Assembly (NCBI RefSeq): GCF_030398335.1 | Contig: NZ_JAOAOP010000030.1 | Span: 7,501 to 40,666, forward strand | Length of the DNA stretch: 33,166 nt | Source of the DNA: Aquibium sp. A9E412 | GTDB lineage: Bacteria; Pseudomonadota; Alphaproteobacteria; Rhizobiales; Rhizobiaceae | Direction: 5' to 3' | Shown: piece by piece, positions 1 through 11,477 of the stretch | How the letters are laid out: each line of letters begins with the position of its first letter | How positions within the stretch are numbered: the stretch's first letter is position 1 | Notes under the pieces: generated by a model | Database searches by the model: none | The model's input: the letters and a program-made list of their open reading frames with translations, nothing else | What the model was told of the DNA's origin: nothing | Position numbers and translations under genes: made by a program

Positions 1-2
1 GC

Positions 3-1727
3 CTGACGGAGATGGCCGATGCGCGCTCCGGCGAGGCGGCCAAGACCTCGCGCCTGGTCACCGCCCGCGCCGCCTCGCAACTGCGCGACCGCCGCCGCAT
101 GGAGGTTTCCACGGTGCTGCGCTCGGGCGACCGCGACGTGGTGCGCACGCTGCCCTTCGTGCATGTGCGCATGGCGCTGGCCGCCGGCCACACGACCAGC
201 AAGGACTATCCCGCCTTCGATCCGCTGGTCGTCTTCGCCGAGGACGGCGCGGTCGCCCAGACGGTCAAGACCGGCCTCATCTACGGCGCCAAGGTCGACA
301 GCGAGGTCAGCCTGCGCACCGTCGACTTCCCGATCGCCACCGCCGCCTTCGAGGAGCGCGGCGAGCTGTCGGTCGACGAGGTCGAGGAGGTCGTGCGCCA
401 CACCGGCGCGATCCTGACCGACGGCGACGTCCAGGTCGCCGCACTGCACTATGTCGACCCGCAGCGCTTCGGCGAGACGCTCGCCACCCAGGCGCTGGCC
501 GTTCCCTATGGCGCGCGCATCGTGCAGGAGAACGTGTCGGTGGCGCCGCGCGAGCCGGTCGCCGAACCGGTGGTCGACTACGCCGAGGATCTGATTCCCT
601 TCCCCGCCGACCGGCGCATCGACGAGGCGCTCGCGGAGGCCGGCTACGACGGTACGGACGCCGCGGAGATGGCCGAGGCGCTCGGCAAGCTTCTCAACAC
701 CGAGGCGCTGAAGGCCGGCACGGTGCTGCGCGTCGGCATCGAGACGCGCGGCGAGACGAGCGAGATGGTGCGCGCCAGCGTCTACGACGGCAAGCAGCAC
801 CTTCTGACGATCGCCGTCGACGACCGCGGCCAGCGCGTGCCGGCCGAGGAGCCGCCTTCGGGGGCGGAGATCCTGGCCGCCTTCGAGGGCGGGCAGCCGC
901 CGGCGCGGGCGCGCGGCGACCTGCCGCGCGTCTATGACGGCATCTACCGGGCGGCCTATTCCTACGGCCTGACCCCGCCGATGGCGCGCCAGCTCGTCAA
1001 GCTGCTGGCCGCCGACGTCGACTTCCAGTCGCGGCTCAACCCGAGCGACGCGCTCGAGGTGTTCTTCTCGCAGCCCGGCCCCAAGGACCGGGCGACCGAG
1101 GAGTCGGAGCTGCTCTACGTGAGGGCCACCTTCGGCGGCAACACGCGCACCTTCTACCGCTTCCAGATGACCGACGGCACGATCGACTATTTCGATGCGG
1201 AGGGCCGCAGCGCCCGTCAGTTCCTGCTGCGCAACCCGGTGCCGAACGGCCGCTTCACCTCGGGCTTCGGCATGCGGCGGCATCCGATTCTCGGCTATGC
1301 CAAGATGCACACCGGCGTCGACTGGGCCGCCCCGCGCGGCACGCCGATCATCGCCTCGGGCAACGGCGTGGTGGAGAAGGCGGGCTGGAGCGGCGGCTAC
1401 GGCCGCCAGACGATCATCCGCCACAACAACGGCTACAAGAGCTCCTATTCGCACCAGAGCGCCATCGCCAAGGGCGTGCGCGCAGGCGCCAAGGTGCGGC
1501 AGGGCCAGGTCATCGGCTATGTCGGCTCGACAGGGCTTTCGACCGGCAACCACCTGCACTACGAGCTCACCGTCAACGGCAGCAGGGTCGACCCGATGCG
1601 CGTGCGCCTGCCCGACAGCCGCGCGCTGAAGGGCGAGGATCTCGCCGCCTTCCAGCGCGAGCGCGACCGCATCGACGCGCTGCTCGAAGAGCGCGCCAGC
1701 GATCCCTTCACCGTCGCCAGCCGCTGA
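3..1727 (+). CDS. M23 family metallopeptidase (peptidoglycan endopeptidase), 5' end cut by window
   Basis: This is a LytM/M23 zinc peptidase that probably cleaves peptidoglycan cross-bridges in the periplasm. The C-terminal third carries the family signature: HTGVDWAAPRGTPI around nt 1309-1350 (HxxxD zinc ligands), the YSHQS segment, and GNHLHYEL around nt 1546-1570 (HxH). The first 350 or so residues look like the long N-terminal region seen in rhizobial M23 proteins and show no clear motif. The reading frame is open to the first complete codon with no signal peptide visible, so the real start lies upstream of the window; an internal ATG at nt 12 is unlikely to be the start. It stands alone on the plus strand and converges on the MFS gene. 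The peptidase call is firm; the exact bond cleaved is not known. Some M23 proteins lose their zinc ligands, but here all of them are visible. Confidence 0.9.
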   Translation: MTEMADARSGEAAKTSRLVTARAASQLRDRRRMEVSTVLRSGDRDVVRTLPFVHVRMALAAGHTTSKDYPAFDPLVVFAEDGAVAQTVKTGLIYGAKVDSEVSLRTVDFPIATAAFEERGELSVDEVEEVVRHTGAILTDGDVQVAALHYVDPQRFGETLATQALAVPYGARIVQENVSVAPREPVAEPVVDYAEDLIPFPADRRIDEALAEAGYDGTDAAEMAEALGKLLNTEALKAGTVLRVGIETRGETSEMVRASVYDGKQHLLTIAVDDRGQRVPAEEPPSGAEILAAFEGGQPPARARGDLPRVYDGIYRAAYSYGLTPPMARQLVKLLAADVDFQSRLNPSDALEVFFSQPGPKDRATEESELLYVRATFGGNTRTFYRFQMTDGTIDYFDAEGRSARQFLLRNPVPNGRFTSGFGMRRHPILGYAKMHTGVDWAAPRGTPIIASGNGVVEKAGWSGGYGRQTIIRHNNGYKSSYSHQSAIAKGVRAGAKVRQGQVIGYVGSTGLSTGNHLHYELTVNGSRVDPMRVRLPDSRALKGEDLAAFQRERDRIDALLEERASDPFTVASR

Positions 1728-1762
1728 TTCGGCCCCTCCCCGCCGCCGAGACCGCGCCGCGC

Positions 1763-1868
1763 GAGAGCGTTTTTTTTCCAGGCGAAGTGGAAACCGGTTC
1801 GCCGTCCGCAAACGCGTCAAGATGGTAAGTCGGAGCCTTTCTGCGGTTCCGTGAAGAAGCAGAACGGC
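1763..1868 (+). repeat. Dispersed Rhizobiales-type intergenic palindromic repeat, copy A
   Basis: The core reads GAGAGCG, a run of eight T, then CCAGGCGAAGTGGAAACCGG, TTCGCCGTCC and GCAAACGCG. It is followed by a second hairpin in which TTCTGC (1839-1844) pairs with GCAGAA (1859-1864) and GCC (1835-1837) with GGC (1866-1868). Copies B (22116-22218, inverted) and C (31033-31108) share the core. It lies between the convergent M23 and MFS genes, so it may also act as RNA structure at their 3' ends. From memory, similar sequences are common between genes in Mesorhizobium-like genomes. Confidence 0.8.
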
Positions 1869-1984
1869 GCGCGCGCCGCGGCCTTTCGCGTCACGTGCGG
1901 GTCCCGCGGGCTGCCTCCACCCGCATCCGTGCGCCGTCGGGTGAGCGCACCGGACGACAGCGGGGCCGGCTCGCCGCCCCCGCC

Positions 1985-3586
1985 CTACCCCGCCGTGCGC
2001 GAGGCGGCGCCGGCCTGTGCCTCGGGCGCCTGTGCGCCCGCCCCCGGCACCGTCAGCCAGGCGATCGCCGCCGACAGCAGCGACAGCGCCGCGGCCACCC
2101 AGGCGACGGCGGCGAAGGCGGCGTTGCTGGCGGCCAGCCGCAGCGCCTCGGCCTGCGGGGCCAGCGCCTCGGCCGGCTTCTCGCCGAACCCCGGCAGCGC
2201 CTCGGCCGCCGCCCCGTCGAGGGCGGCGAGATAGCGCAGGCCCGCCAGCCCGCCCATCGCCGCCACCGCGATCAGTCCGGCGAGCCGCGACACCGCGTTG
2301 TTGATGCCCGATGCCGCCCCGGTGTCGGCGTCCTCGACGGCGGTCATCACCGCCGTCGACAGCGGCGAGACGACGAGCGCCATGCCGAGCCCCATCAGGC
2401 CCATCAGCGGAAACACCACGCTCCAGAAGCCGCGCAGGCCAAAGCCGGCGGCAAGCGCCAGGCCGGCGAAGGCGGCGGCGACCAGCAGGCTGCCGCCGGC
2501 GATCGGCAGGCGCGGGCCGATGCGGTCGGCCAGGCTGCCGACCGGCCCCGACAAGAGCGCGATGGCGCCCGACAGCGGCAGGAAGATGAAGCCGGTCGCC
2601 GCCGGGCTCAGCCCCCAGCCGGCGATCAGCAGCATCGGCAGGTAGAACAGGATCGCCGACAGCGCGAAATAGAGGCAGAAGGTGGCCGCGTTGGCGCCGG
2701 AGAAGGCGCCGATGCGGAACAGGGCGAGATCGACCATCGGCGCGCGGTGGCGACCTTCCCACCACACGAACACGCCGACCAGAACGAGGCCCGCCAGGGC
2801 CGGCGGCAGGCTCGCCGACAGCACCGCCTCGCCGCCCTCCGGCGTCATCGCCGTCAGCCCGTAGGCGAGCGCGCCGAAGGCGAGCGTGGCGAGCCCGGCG
2901 CCGACCGGATCGAGGCTGCGCCCGTCGGACGGCCGGTCGGGCGGCACCCGGGCGAGCAGCAGGTAGAGCGCCAGCGCGCCGAGCGGCAGGTTGATGGCGA
3001 AGATGGCGCGCCACACCGCATCGTCGAAGGCCGACAGCACGAAGCCGCCGATCACCGGTCCGAGCGCGGTGGTCAGCGCCGAGGAGGCCGCCCAGATGCC
3101 GATCGCCCGGCCGCGCTCGGCCCGCGGATAGGCCTTGGCGATGATCGCCAGGCTGCCCGGGATCATCAGCGCCGCGCCGACGCCCTGCAGCGCCCGCGCG
3201 GCGATCAGCGTCTGCGCGTCCGGCACCAGCGCGCACAGCACCGAGGCGAAGGTGAACAGCGCGATGCCGGCGGCGAAGGTGCGCCGCAGCCCGAAGCTGT
3301 CGCCCGCCGCCCCGCCCGCCAGGATCAGCGCCGACAGCGCCAGCGCGTAGGCGTTCGAGATCCATTGCGCGTCGGCCAGCGTGGCGCCGAGGTCGGCGCG
3401 GATGGCCGGCGTGGCGATGGCCACCACCGAGCCGTCGATGAAGCCGAGGGCGGAGGCGAGGATCGCCGCGATCAGCACGAAGCGGCGCTGGCGCTGCGGG
3501 CAGAAGGTCTCCTGCCCGCGGTCGGCCTCCTCCGGCGCGGCGGTCTGGGGAACGGCATTGCGCGTGGCTTCGCAGGGCGAGCGCAT
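1985..3586 (-). CDS. MFS transporter, DHA2 (EmrB/QacA) family drug exporter
   Basis: This is a 533-residue inner-membrane drug:proton antiporter of the major facilitator superfamily. The protein starts with about 35 polar residues, then alternating hydrophobic helices consistent with the 14-helix DHA2 layout. Motif A is visible as GGAAGDSFGLRR between helices 2 and 3, and a motif C-like GPVIGGF follows in helix 5. The length is normal for the subfamily. No good ribosome binding site precedes the chosen ATG at 3586, so the true start may lie slightly downstream, before the first helix. It is separated from the upstream L,D-transpeptidase gene by 310 bp, so it probably has its own promoter. The substrate cannot be told from sequence. 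No TetR-type regulator lies next to it, which is unusual for an exporter of this type. Confidence 0.87.
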   Translation of the reverse strand: MRSPCEATRNAVPQTAAPEEADRGQETFCPQRQRRFVLIAAILASALGFIDGSVVAIATPAIRADLGATLADAQWISNAYALALSALILAGGAAGDSFGLRRTFAAGIALFTFASVLCALVPDAQTLIAARALQGVGAALMIPGSLAIIAKAYPRAERGRAIGIWAASSALTTALGPVIGGFVLSAFDDAVWRAIFAINLPLGALALYLLLARVPPDRPSDGRSLDPVGAGLATLAFGALAYGLTAMTPEGGEAVLSASLPPALAGLVLVGVFVWWEGRHRAPMVDLALFRIGAFSGANAATFCLYFALSAILFYLPMLLIAGWGLSPAATGFIFLPLSGAIALLSGPVGSLADRIGPRLPIAGGSLLVAAAFAGLALAAGFGLRGFWSVVFPLMGLMGLGMALVVSPLSTAVMTAVEDADTGAASGINNAVSRLAGLIAVAAMGGLAGLRYLAALDGAAAEALPGFGEKPAEALAPQAEALRLAASNAAFAAVAWVAAALSLLSAAIAWLTVPGAGAQAPEAQAGAASRTAG

Positions 3587-3896
3587 GGCGCAGAGGCTAG
3601 CCCATCATGGCGCCAAGCGCGAACCGGTTTCGCCCGCCCTCGTCACCGGCCAGGCGAGGGCCACCCGACCGCGTTCCGCGCGCCGGACCGGCCCGGCGTC
3701 GCGACAGGGGCCGCCGGAGGCGCGCGGACGGGACAGGAGCTCGTCTGCCGCTTCGTTGGCCGACGCGGGAAACCGGGAAAACCGTCGCCGTTCTCCATAC
3801 CGTCGCGCCCGGTTGACACGCGCGCCTCCGTGCCGGGCGATCAACCCGCCGCCGGCGCATTGGTTCCCGTTCCCTCGACGCCGCGCGGCACCGCGG
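3587..3896. other. 310-bp intergenic stretch between the L,D-transpeptidase and MFS genes
   Basis: No credible gene is seen. The stretch holds a degenerate fragment of the dispersed repeat at about 3614-3634 (CGCGAACCGGTTTCGCCCG). It should also contain the promoter of the minus-strand MFS gene, which I could not place. A plus-strand TTGACA near 3813 leads to nothing and is likely chance. Confidence 0.5.
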
Positions 3897-5411
3897 CTAC
3901 TCGGCGAAGGCGACCGTGACGCCCGGCTTGACGATCTTGGCCAGTTCCTGGGCGTCCCAGTTGGTCAGCCGCACGCAGCCGTTCGAGTAGGTCTTGCCGA
4001 TCTTGTCGGGGTCGGGCGTGCCGTGGATGCCGTAGGTCGGCTTCGACAGCGCGATCCAGATCGAGCCGACCGGCCCGTTCGGCCCGGGCGGGATGGTCAG
4101 GATCTCGTCGTTGTCGCCCTGCTTGAAGTTGATCTTCGGGTTGTAGGTGTACTCGGGATCGAAGGCGATGCGTTCGACCGTGTGCGTGCCGGTCGGCGAG
4201 GGCGTGCTCTGCGAGCCGATGGTCGCCGGATAGACGGCGACCAGGTCGCCCGATTCGTCGTAGGCGCGCACCTGCTTCATGCCCTTGTCGGCGACGATGC
4301 GGGCGACCGGCTTGTCGATCGGCTTGCCCGGATTGGCGACGCGGATGATGGTGCCGGGGCGGTTGAAGTTGGCCTGCGGGTTGAGCGCCTTGAGGAAGTC
4401 CTCGTCCATGTGGAAGCGCTCGGCCAGCATCTCGCTGGTCGAGGTGAAGCTCAGCCGCTCGAGCCGCGCCTTGTCGCCATAGTCGGAGGGCACCGAGGCG
4501 ATGTAGGGCCCCGCCGCGTCGGCCGCGGTGATCTCGTAGCCGACGAAGGCGGGCCCGCCGGTCGCAGCGAGCTGCGCCTCGATCCACTCCTTGTCGTAGG
4601 TGCGCAGCGTCTGCCCCGTCAGCGCCTTGTAGGCGTCGATCGCCTTGTTGACGTTGGAGCCGATGCGCCCGTCGATCACGCCCGGCGAGGCGCCGGCGCG
4701 GTCGAGCAGCACCTGGAAGGCGGCGACGTCCTGGCGCGCGTCGCCGAAGGCCGGCTCGACGAAGGAATCGCGCGGCGCGCGCGGCGTCACCGCCTCCTCC
4801 TCGCCCGGCTCCGGCACGGCGGCGATCGCCTCCTCGTCGTCGAGCGCCGGCCGCTCGTCCGGCTCCGGCGGCGCGAGCGGCGCCCGGCGCACCGTATCGC
4901 GCGCCGGCGGCGGCTCGCGGTACGGCTCCTCGCGGGCGACCGGCGGGTCGCCGTAGACGTCGTCGTCGTAGAAGTCGTCGCGATAGGGCTCGATGCGGTA
5001 CGGCTCGACCGGCCGGTCGCGGAACGTGCGGTCGTCGTAGCGCGGCGGCTCCCTGCGTCCGAGCTCCACGTCGCGGTCGCGCCGGTAGCGCGCGCGGTCG
5101 GCCGGGTCGGTGAAATCGTAGACGCGGCGGTCGAGCTCGCGCGAGCGCTCCGCGCGCCGCTGCTCCTCCCGCGAGCGGCGCGGCGGACGGATCTCGACCA
5201 CCTCGCCGGTATAGGGATCGACGACGATCTCGCGGCCGTACTGGTCGATATAGACGTCGAACTCGCGAAGCTGCACCGGCTCGAACCCGAGGCCCGGCGC
5301 CTGGCCGGCGAGCCCGGAAGCCGCGCCGGCGAGCGGCTGCGCGGCGGCGGCGGCCGAAGCGGCCAGGAGCGACACCAGGGCGGCGGCGAGCGTTCTGGTC
5401 ATGGTGGACAT
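3897..5411 (-). CDS. L,D-transpeptidase (YkuD family) with peptidoglycan-binding domain
   Basis: This is a periplasmic enzyme expected to form 3-3 cross-links in peptidoglycan or attach envelope proteins to it. The ATG at 5411 gives MSTMTRTLAAALVSLLAASA, a clear signal peptide, and is preceded by a purine-rich GAGAGAGGGAC; an upstream in-frame ATG would add 34 residues with no secretory features. The protein has 504 residues. Residues 25-200 are low-complexity and rich in Arg, Asp, Glu, Tyr and Pro (for example VVDPYTGEVVEI near residue 60). A PG_binding_1-like region (FQVLLDRAGASPGVIDG) follows. The C-terminal YkuD domain has the catalytic set H463 and SNGC(479)VRL. It is a close paralogue of the enzyme at 26084-27049, which lacks the low-complexity insertion. 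It lies downstream of the clpB terminator, so it is probably transcribed separately. Confidence 0.93.
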   Translation of the reverse strand: MSTMTRTLAAALVSLLAASAAAAAQPLAGAASGLAGQAPGLGFEPVQLREFDVYIDQYGREIVVDPYTGEVVEIRPPRRSREEQRRAERSRELDRRVYDFTDPADRARYRRDRDVELGRREPPRYDDRTFRDRPVEPYRIEPYRDDFYDDDVYGDPPVAREEPYREPPPARDTVRRAPLAPPEPDERPALDDEEAIAAVPEPGEEEAVTPRAPRDSFVEPAFGDARQDVAAFQVLLDRAGASPGVIDGRIGSNVNKAIDAYKALTGQTLRTYDKEWIEAQLAATGGPAFVGYEITAADAAGPYIASVPSDYGDKARLERLSFTSTSEMLAERFHMDEDFLKALNPQANFNRPGTIIRVANPGKPIDKPVARIVADKGMKQVRAYDESGDLVAVYPATIGSQSTPSPTGTHTVERIAFDPEYTYNPKINFKQGDNDEILTIPPGPNGPVGSIWIALSKPTYGIHGTPDPDKIGKTYSNGCVRLTNWDAQELAKIVKPGVTVAFAE

Positions 5412-5530
5412 CCGGTCCCTCTCTCGTCCGGTCCCCGACGGCCCATGGCGCGACCGCCCGGCGAATCGCCGCGGGGGACATGGCATCAGCCTGCACCATG
5501 CAGCCTGGCACATGAACCCGACATGAAAAT

Positions 5531-5558
5531 GGCCGCCCCGGCGGGAGCCGGGGCGGCC
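5531..5558 (-). terminator. Rho-independent terminator of clpB
   Basis: A perfect 12-bp stem (GGCCGCCCCGGC at 5531-5542, GCCGGGGCGGCC at 5547-5558) with a 4-nt loop is followed on the minus strand by ATTTTC. It lies just downstream of the clpB stop codon at 5587 and before the L,D-transpeptidase start. Confidence 0.85.
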
Positions 5559-5586
5559 GTCCTGGCGTGTCGTCCGCGGCCCGGCG

Positions 5587-8205
<2,619 letters not shown>

Positions 8206-8327
8206 GACCGTCTCCTATGTCGCCCGGCCCGCTCGGCGGCGCCGGGTCGCATCAAGATGACGAACCCCCTCTGACCGGCCCGAAAAAAGCCGTCGCCGGC
8301 CGTCGCAGGCAGGTTCAACCGAAAGAC

Positions 8328-8356
8328 ATATGGGGAGAGGCCGGATGCCGCTCAAG
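8328..8356 (-). promoter_or_regulatory. Predicted RpoH (sigma-32) heat-shock promoter of clpB
   Basis: On the minus strand CTTGAGC (8350-8356) is followed after 14 nt by CCCCATAT (8328-8335). This matches the sigma-32 consensus CTTGAAA - 11 to 16 nt - CCCCATNT closely. The predicted transcript would start near 8320, leaving a leader of about 115 nt before the clpB start codon. It lies directly downstream of the DUF4167 terminator. Confidence 0.75.
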
Positions 8357-8370
8357 GCGGCGCTGCAACG

Positions 8371-8397
8371 AAAAACGGCGGGCTCGCGGCCCGCCGT
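8371..8397 (-). terminator. Rho-independent terminator of the DUF4167 gene
   Basis: A 9-bp perfect stem (ACGGCGGGC at 8375-8383 with GCCCGCCGT at 8389-8397, loop TCGCG) is followed on the minus strand by a T run (8374-8371). It ends transcription from the DUF4167 gene and separates it from the clpB promoter. Confidence 0.85.
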
Positions 8398-8442
8398 CTC
8401 GTCTCTCGGTTGTGCGTCGCGCCGGGCGCGCACGCGCCGGCG

Positions 8443-9189
8443 TCAGCCCTGCGCGGCGGCTTCCGCGGCCGGCGAACCGCCGGTCTTCGACCCGCCGTCG
8501 CCCTCGCCCGCCTCGCTGTCGGCATTGGCCGCGCTGCGCCGCGGACGGCGCGTGCGGCGCGGCGCGGGCGCCGCCTCGGCCGGCTCCTCGCCGGCGCCGT
8601 TGGCGTGCCCGTTCGCCTGCTCGCCCTCGCCGCCGTCCTGCGGCTCGGCCGCGCGCGGGCGGCTGTCGGCGGTCTTGCGCCGCCGGCCGCGCGCCTGCTG
8701 CTGCGGCGCCTCCTCCTGGCCGAAGGCGAGCTCGGCCGGGGTGCCCTCGATGTCGGGCTGCGGCGCGGAGCCGGCATCGACCCGGGCCGGCGCCTTCTGC
8801 TGGTCGCGCTGCTGGTCGCGGCGCTCCTCGCCGGACGGCTCGGACTGGCGCTGGCGGCGCTGCGGCGGCGCCGCGTCGTACTCGTCGCGCTCGTCCTGGT
8901 CGTCGTCGTCGTCGCGCTCGCGCTGGCCCTGCGGCTGCTGCTGCGCCTGGGCGGCGGCGATGATGCGGTTGTAGTGCTCGGCGTGCTGCAGGTAGTTCTC
9001 GGCCATCACGCGATCGCCCGAGCTTTGCGCGTCGCGCGCCAGCGTGGCGTACTTGTCGGCGATCTGCTGGGCGGAGCCGCGGATCTTCACGTCGGGGCCG
9101 TTGCTCTCGTAGCTGCGGCTCAGCGGGTTGGACCCCTTGCGGTTGTTGCCGCGTCCGCGCATGCGCCTGTTCTGCTGTTGTGGCCTCAT
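8443..9189 (-). CDS. DUF4167 domain-containing protein
   Basis: This is a 248-residue basic/acidic low-complexity protein of unknown function. The conserved DUF4167 part is the N-terminal 80 or so residues: a Gln/Arg/Gly/Asn-rich start (RRMRGRGNNRKG), then SNGPDVKIRGSAQQIADKY and a helical segment ending in AEHYNRIIAAAQ. The rest is disordered, with runs of Asp/Glu, Gln/Arg and Ala/Glu, so it could bind RNA or be a flexible scaffold, but that is inference. AAGAGA precedes the start codon. Its place between prmC/prfA and clpB is typical of Hyphomicrobiales. A terminator follows the gene and a 300-bp leader region precedes it, so it is probably expressed from its own promoter. It is not secreted and has no membrane segment. 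Confidence 0.85.
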   Translation of the reverse strand: MRPQQQNRRMRGRGNNRKGSNPLSRSYESNGPDVKIRGSAQQIADKYATLARDAQSSGDRVMAENYLQHAEHYNRIIAAAQAQQQPQGQRERDDDDDQDERDEYDAAPPQRRQRQSEPSGEERRDQQRDQQKAPARVDAGSAPQPDIEGTPAELAFGQEEAPQQQARGRRRKTADSRPRAAEPQDGGEGEQANGHANGAGEEPAEAAPAPRRTRRPRRSAANADSEAGEGDGGSKTGGSPAAEAAAQG

Positions 9190-9489
9190 CCGAATCTCTT
9201 TGCTTGAGACAATCTTCGACTGCAGGAGAAGACGGCCCTCGGGCCGCGCGTCTCACATCTCTCCTTGGCAGGCAGCCGCGCCTTCAGCGCGCCGCCGCGG
9301 GCGCCATTCTGTCCCGGTTCATGTCAGTTGCCGGAAAAGCCCCGCACGAAGCCAAGGCGTTGTTCACGCAAGGAGGCAGTCTGTCCGCGGGAACCGAATC
9401 GATAACGGCACTGCCTGCTTCGTCTCATCCGGTAGGCGGAACCTAGCGGCATTCCGCCACCTTGCCAAGTCCTTTTTCGCGCTGCTTTC
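9190..9489 (-). other. 300-bp leader/intergenic region upstream of the DUF4167 gene
   Basis: No gene is credible here. On the minus strand TTGGCA - 17 nt - TAGGTT (about 9443-9471) could be a promoter. It overlaps a 7-bp hairpin (GGCGGAA 9435-9441 with TTCCGCC 9452-9458). Closer to the gene, CGGCCC and GGGCCG form a short hairpin near 9232-9246. These hint at a structured 5' leader, but I do not recognise a known RNA family. Confidence 0.35.
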
Positions 9490-10380
9490 TCACATGCTTT
9501 CAAGGTCTTTGCGGCGGGCGAAGAGCGCCGCGCGCGGCCGTCCGCCGAGATCCCGGCGCGCCTCCAGCGCCTCGAAACCGTGCGCCTGAAACAGCGCCGC
9601 GACCGCATCCTGCTGGTCATGGCCGAACTCGACGGCCAGCCGTCCGCCGGCGATCAGGAAACGATCGGCCTCGGCCGCGATCCTGCGATAGGCGTCGAGC
9701 CCGTCGACGCCGCCGTCCAATGCCCGCTTCGGATCGTGCTCGCGCACCTCGCGCGACAGCCCCGCCCATTCGATGCTGCGAACGTAGGGCGGATTTGAGA
9801 CGATAATGTGAAACGGACGGTTAACGGCTGCGAACCAGTCGGACCGGCAGGTCTCGAAACGGTCGCCGCACCCGTTCATATCGGCATTGGCGCGCGCCGT
9901 TGCAAGGGCCCCTTCGCAAATGTCGAGACCGACCGCGCGCGCCTGCGGCAGCCGGCTGAGCAGGGCGAGCGCGATGGCGCCGCTGCCGGTGCCCAGATCG
10001 AGGATGTCGCAGACCCCGGTGCGCGCGGCGATGGCTTCTGCCGCCGGCAGCACGAGGTCGACCAGGGTCTCGGTGTCGGGCCGCGGCTCCAGCGTGTCGG
10101 GCGACAGCGCCAATTCCAGCCCGTAGAAGGCGCGCCGGCCGACGATGCGGTGCACCGGTTCGCCGGCCGCTCGGCGCGCCGCCGCCGCACGCGTCGCGGC
10201 CGCGACGGCCGCCTCGACCGGCCGTTGCGGATCGGCGACCAGCTCGGTCAGGCCGACGCCGGCGGCATGCATGACGATCAGGCGGGCGTCGAGCGGGGCC
10301 TCCTCGATGCCGGCCGCCGCCAGCGCGCGCCGCGTGCGCGACATGAGGCCGCCGAGCGTGGCGGCCGCCGGCTCAGCCAT
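9490..10380 (-). CDS. prmC: Peptide chain release factor N5-glutamine methyltransferase PrmC
   Basis: PrmC transfers a methyl group from SAM to the glutamine of the GGQ motif in release factors RF1 and RF2 in the cytoplasm. The 296-residue protein has the N-terminal helical factor-binding region, the SAM-binding motif [16 protein letters not shown], and the catalytic SNPPYV motif that holds the target amide. The length fits the family. Its start codon lies inside the end of prfA (8-bp overlap, 10373-10380), so the two are translationally coupled and the enzyme is made together with its substrate. Some GC-rich genomes annotate this gene as hemK; the NPPY motif and position make prmC the better name. 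Confidence 0.96.
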   Translation of the reverse strand: MAEPAAATLGGLMSRTRRALAAAGIEEAPLDARLIVMHAAGVGLTELVADPQRPVEAAVAAATRAAAARRAAGEPVHRIVGRRAFYGLELALSPDTLEPRPDTETLVDLVLPAAEAIAARTGVCDILDLGTGSGAIALALLSRLPQARAVGLDICEGALATARANADMNGCGDRFETCRSDWFAAVNRPFHIIVSNPPYVRSIEWAGLSREVREHDPKRALDGGVDGLDAYRRIAAEADRFLIAGGRLAVEFGHDQQDAVAALFQAHGFEALEARRDLGGRPRAALFARRKDLESM

Positions 10381-11449
10381 TCTCGCCCATCTCGGCCAGG
10401 AGCCTGGTCTGGTGGTCGGAGACCAGCGCGTCGATCACCTCGTCGAGCTCGCCCTGCATCACCCGGTCGAGCTTGTAGAGCGTCAGGTTGATGCGGTGGT
10501 CGGTGAGCCGGCCCTGCGGGAAGTTGTAGGTGCGGATGCGCTCGGAGCGGTCGCCGGAACCGACCTGCAGGCGGCGCGCTTCGGAGCGTTCGTCGGCCGC
10601 CTTGCCGCGCTCCATGTCGAACAGCCGCGCGCGCAGGATCTGCATGGCGCGGGCGCGGTTCTGGTGCTGCGACTTCTCGGCCTGCATGACGACGATGCCT
10701 GTCGGCAGATGCGTCAGCCGCACCGCCGAATCGGTGGTGTTGACGTGCTGCCCGCCGGCGCCGGAGGCGCGCATCGTGTCGATGCGGATGTCCTCCGGAC
10801 GGATCTCGATGTCGACCTCCTCGGCCTCGGGCAGCACGGCGACCGTCGCCGCCGAGGTGTGGATGCGGCCCTGCGCCTCGGTCTCCGGCACCCGCTGGAC
10901 GCGGTGCACGCCGGATTCGAACTTCAGCCGGGCAAACACGCCGCGGCCCGACACGGTGGCGATGATCTCCTTGTAGCCGCCCGCCTCGCCCTCGCTCGCC
11001 GACACCACCTCGACGCGCCAGCCCTGCTGGTCGGCATAGCGCTGGTACATGCGGAACAGGTCGCCGGCAAACAGCGCCGCCTCGTCGCCGCCGGTGCCGG
11101 CGCGGATCTCCAGGATGACGTTCTTCTCGTCGGCCGCGTCCTTGGGCAGGAGCAGGCGCTGCAGCGTCTCGCCGAGCCCCTCGACGCGGGTTTCCACCGC
11201 GGCCAGGTCGTCCTCGGCGAGCGCCCGCATCTCGGCTTCGGTCGCCGGGTCGTCGAGCATCGACACCAGGTCGTCGCGCTCCCGCTCGGCGGCGCGCAGC
11301 GCGCGGATCTGGCCGACCAGCTCCTGCAGCTCGGCATATTCGGAGGCGAGCTTGACATAGGCGTCGGGCGCCGGCCCGGCCGCCATCTGCGCCTCGAGCA
11401 TCTCGAAGCGCTTCAACACCTGGTCCATGCGGTCGCGCGGCAGTTCCAT
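10373..11449 (-). CDS. prfA: Peptide chain release factor 1 (RF1)
   Basis: RF1 recognises UAA and UAG in the ribosomal A site and triggers peptide release. The protein has the GAGGQ motif (Gln 234 when counted from the ATG used here), which enters the peptidyl transferase centre and is methylated by the adjacent prmC product. The N-terminal helical domain and the region [23 protein letters not shown] are typical of class I factors. I chose the ATG at 11449, which gives [10 protein letters not shown], in line with the N-terminus I recall for rhizobial RF1; a GTG at 11455 would add two residues. Neither has a strong ribosome binding site. The gene follows ptsP by a short gap and overlaps prmC, which points to one transcript. 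Confidence 0.96.
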   Translation of the reverse strand: MELPRDRMDQVLKRFEMLEAQMAAGPAPDAYVKLASEYAELQELVGQIRALRAAERERDDLVSMLDDPATEAEMRALAEDDLAAVETRVEGLGETLQRLLLPKDAADEKNVILEIRAGTGGDEAALFAGDLFRMYQRYADQQGWRVEVVSASEGEAGGYKEIIATVSGRGVFARLKFESGVHRVQRVPETEAQGRIHTSAATVAVLPEAEEVDIEIRPEDIRIDTMRASGAGGQHVNTTDSAVRLTHLPTGIVVMQAEKSQHQNRARAMQILRARLFDMERGKAADERSEARRLQVGSGDRSERIRTYNFPQGRLTDHRINLTLYKLDRVMQGELDEVIDALVSDHQTRLLAEMGENG

Positions 11450-11477
11450 GGTCACCGTCTGGATGTCTCGCCTGCTG

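Noticed and set aside
3812-3817. Plus-strand TTGACA in the MFS upstream region
   Set aside because: No matching -10 and no plus-strand gene follows.
1895-3919. Long open frame antisense to the MFS gene
   Set aside because: It is rich in Arg, Gly and Gln with no domain, as expected from the reverse frame of a GC-rich coding region. The MFS helices and motifs on the other strand are clear.
8315-9256. Frame starting at GTG 9256 on the minus strand behind AAGGAGAG, overlapping the DUF4167 gene in another frame
   Set aside because: The ribosome-binding-like sequence is tempting, but the product is Arg/Pro/Ala low-complexity, runs through the DUF4167 terminator and lies in a shifted frame of a recognised gene.
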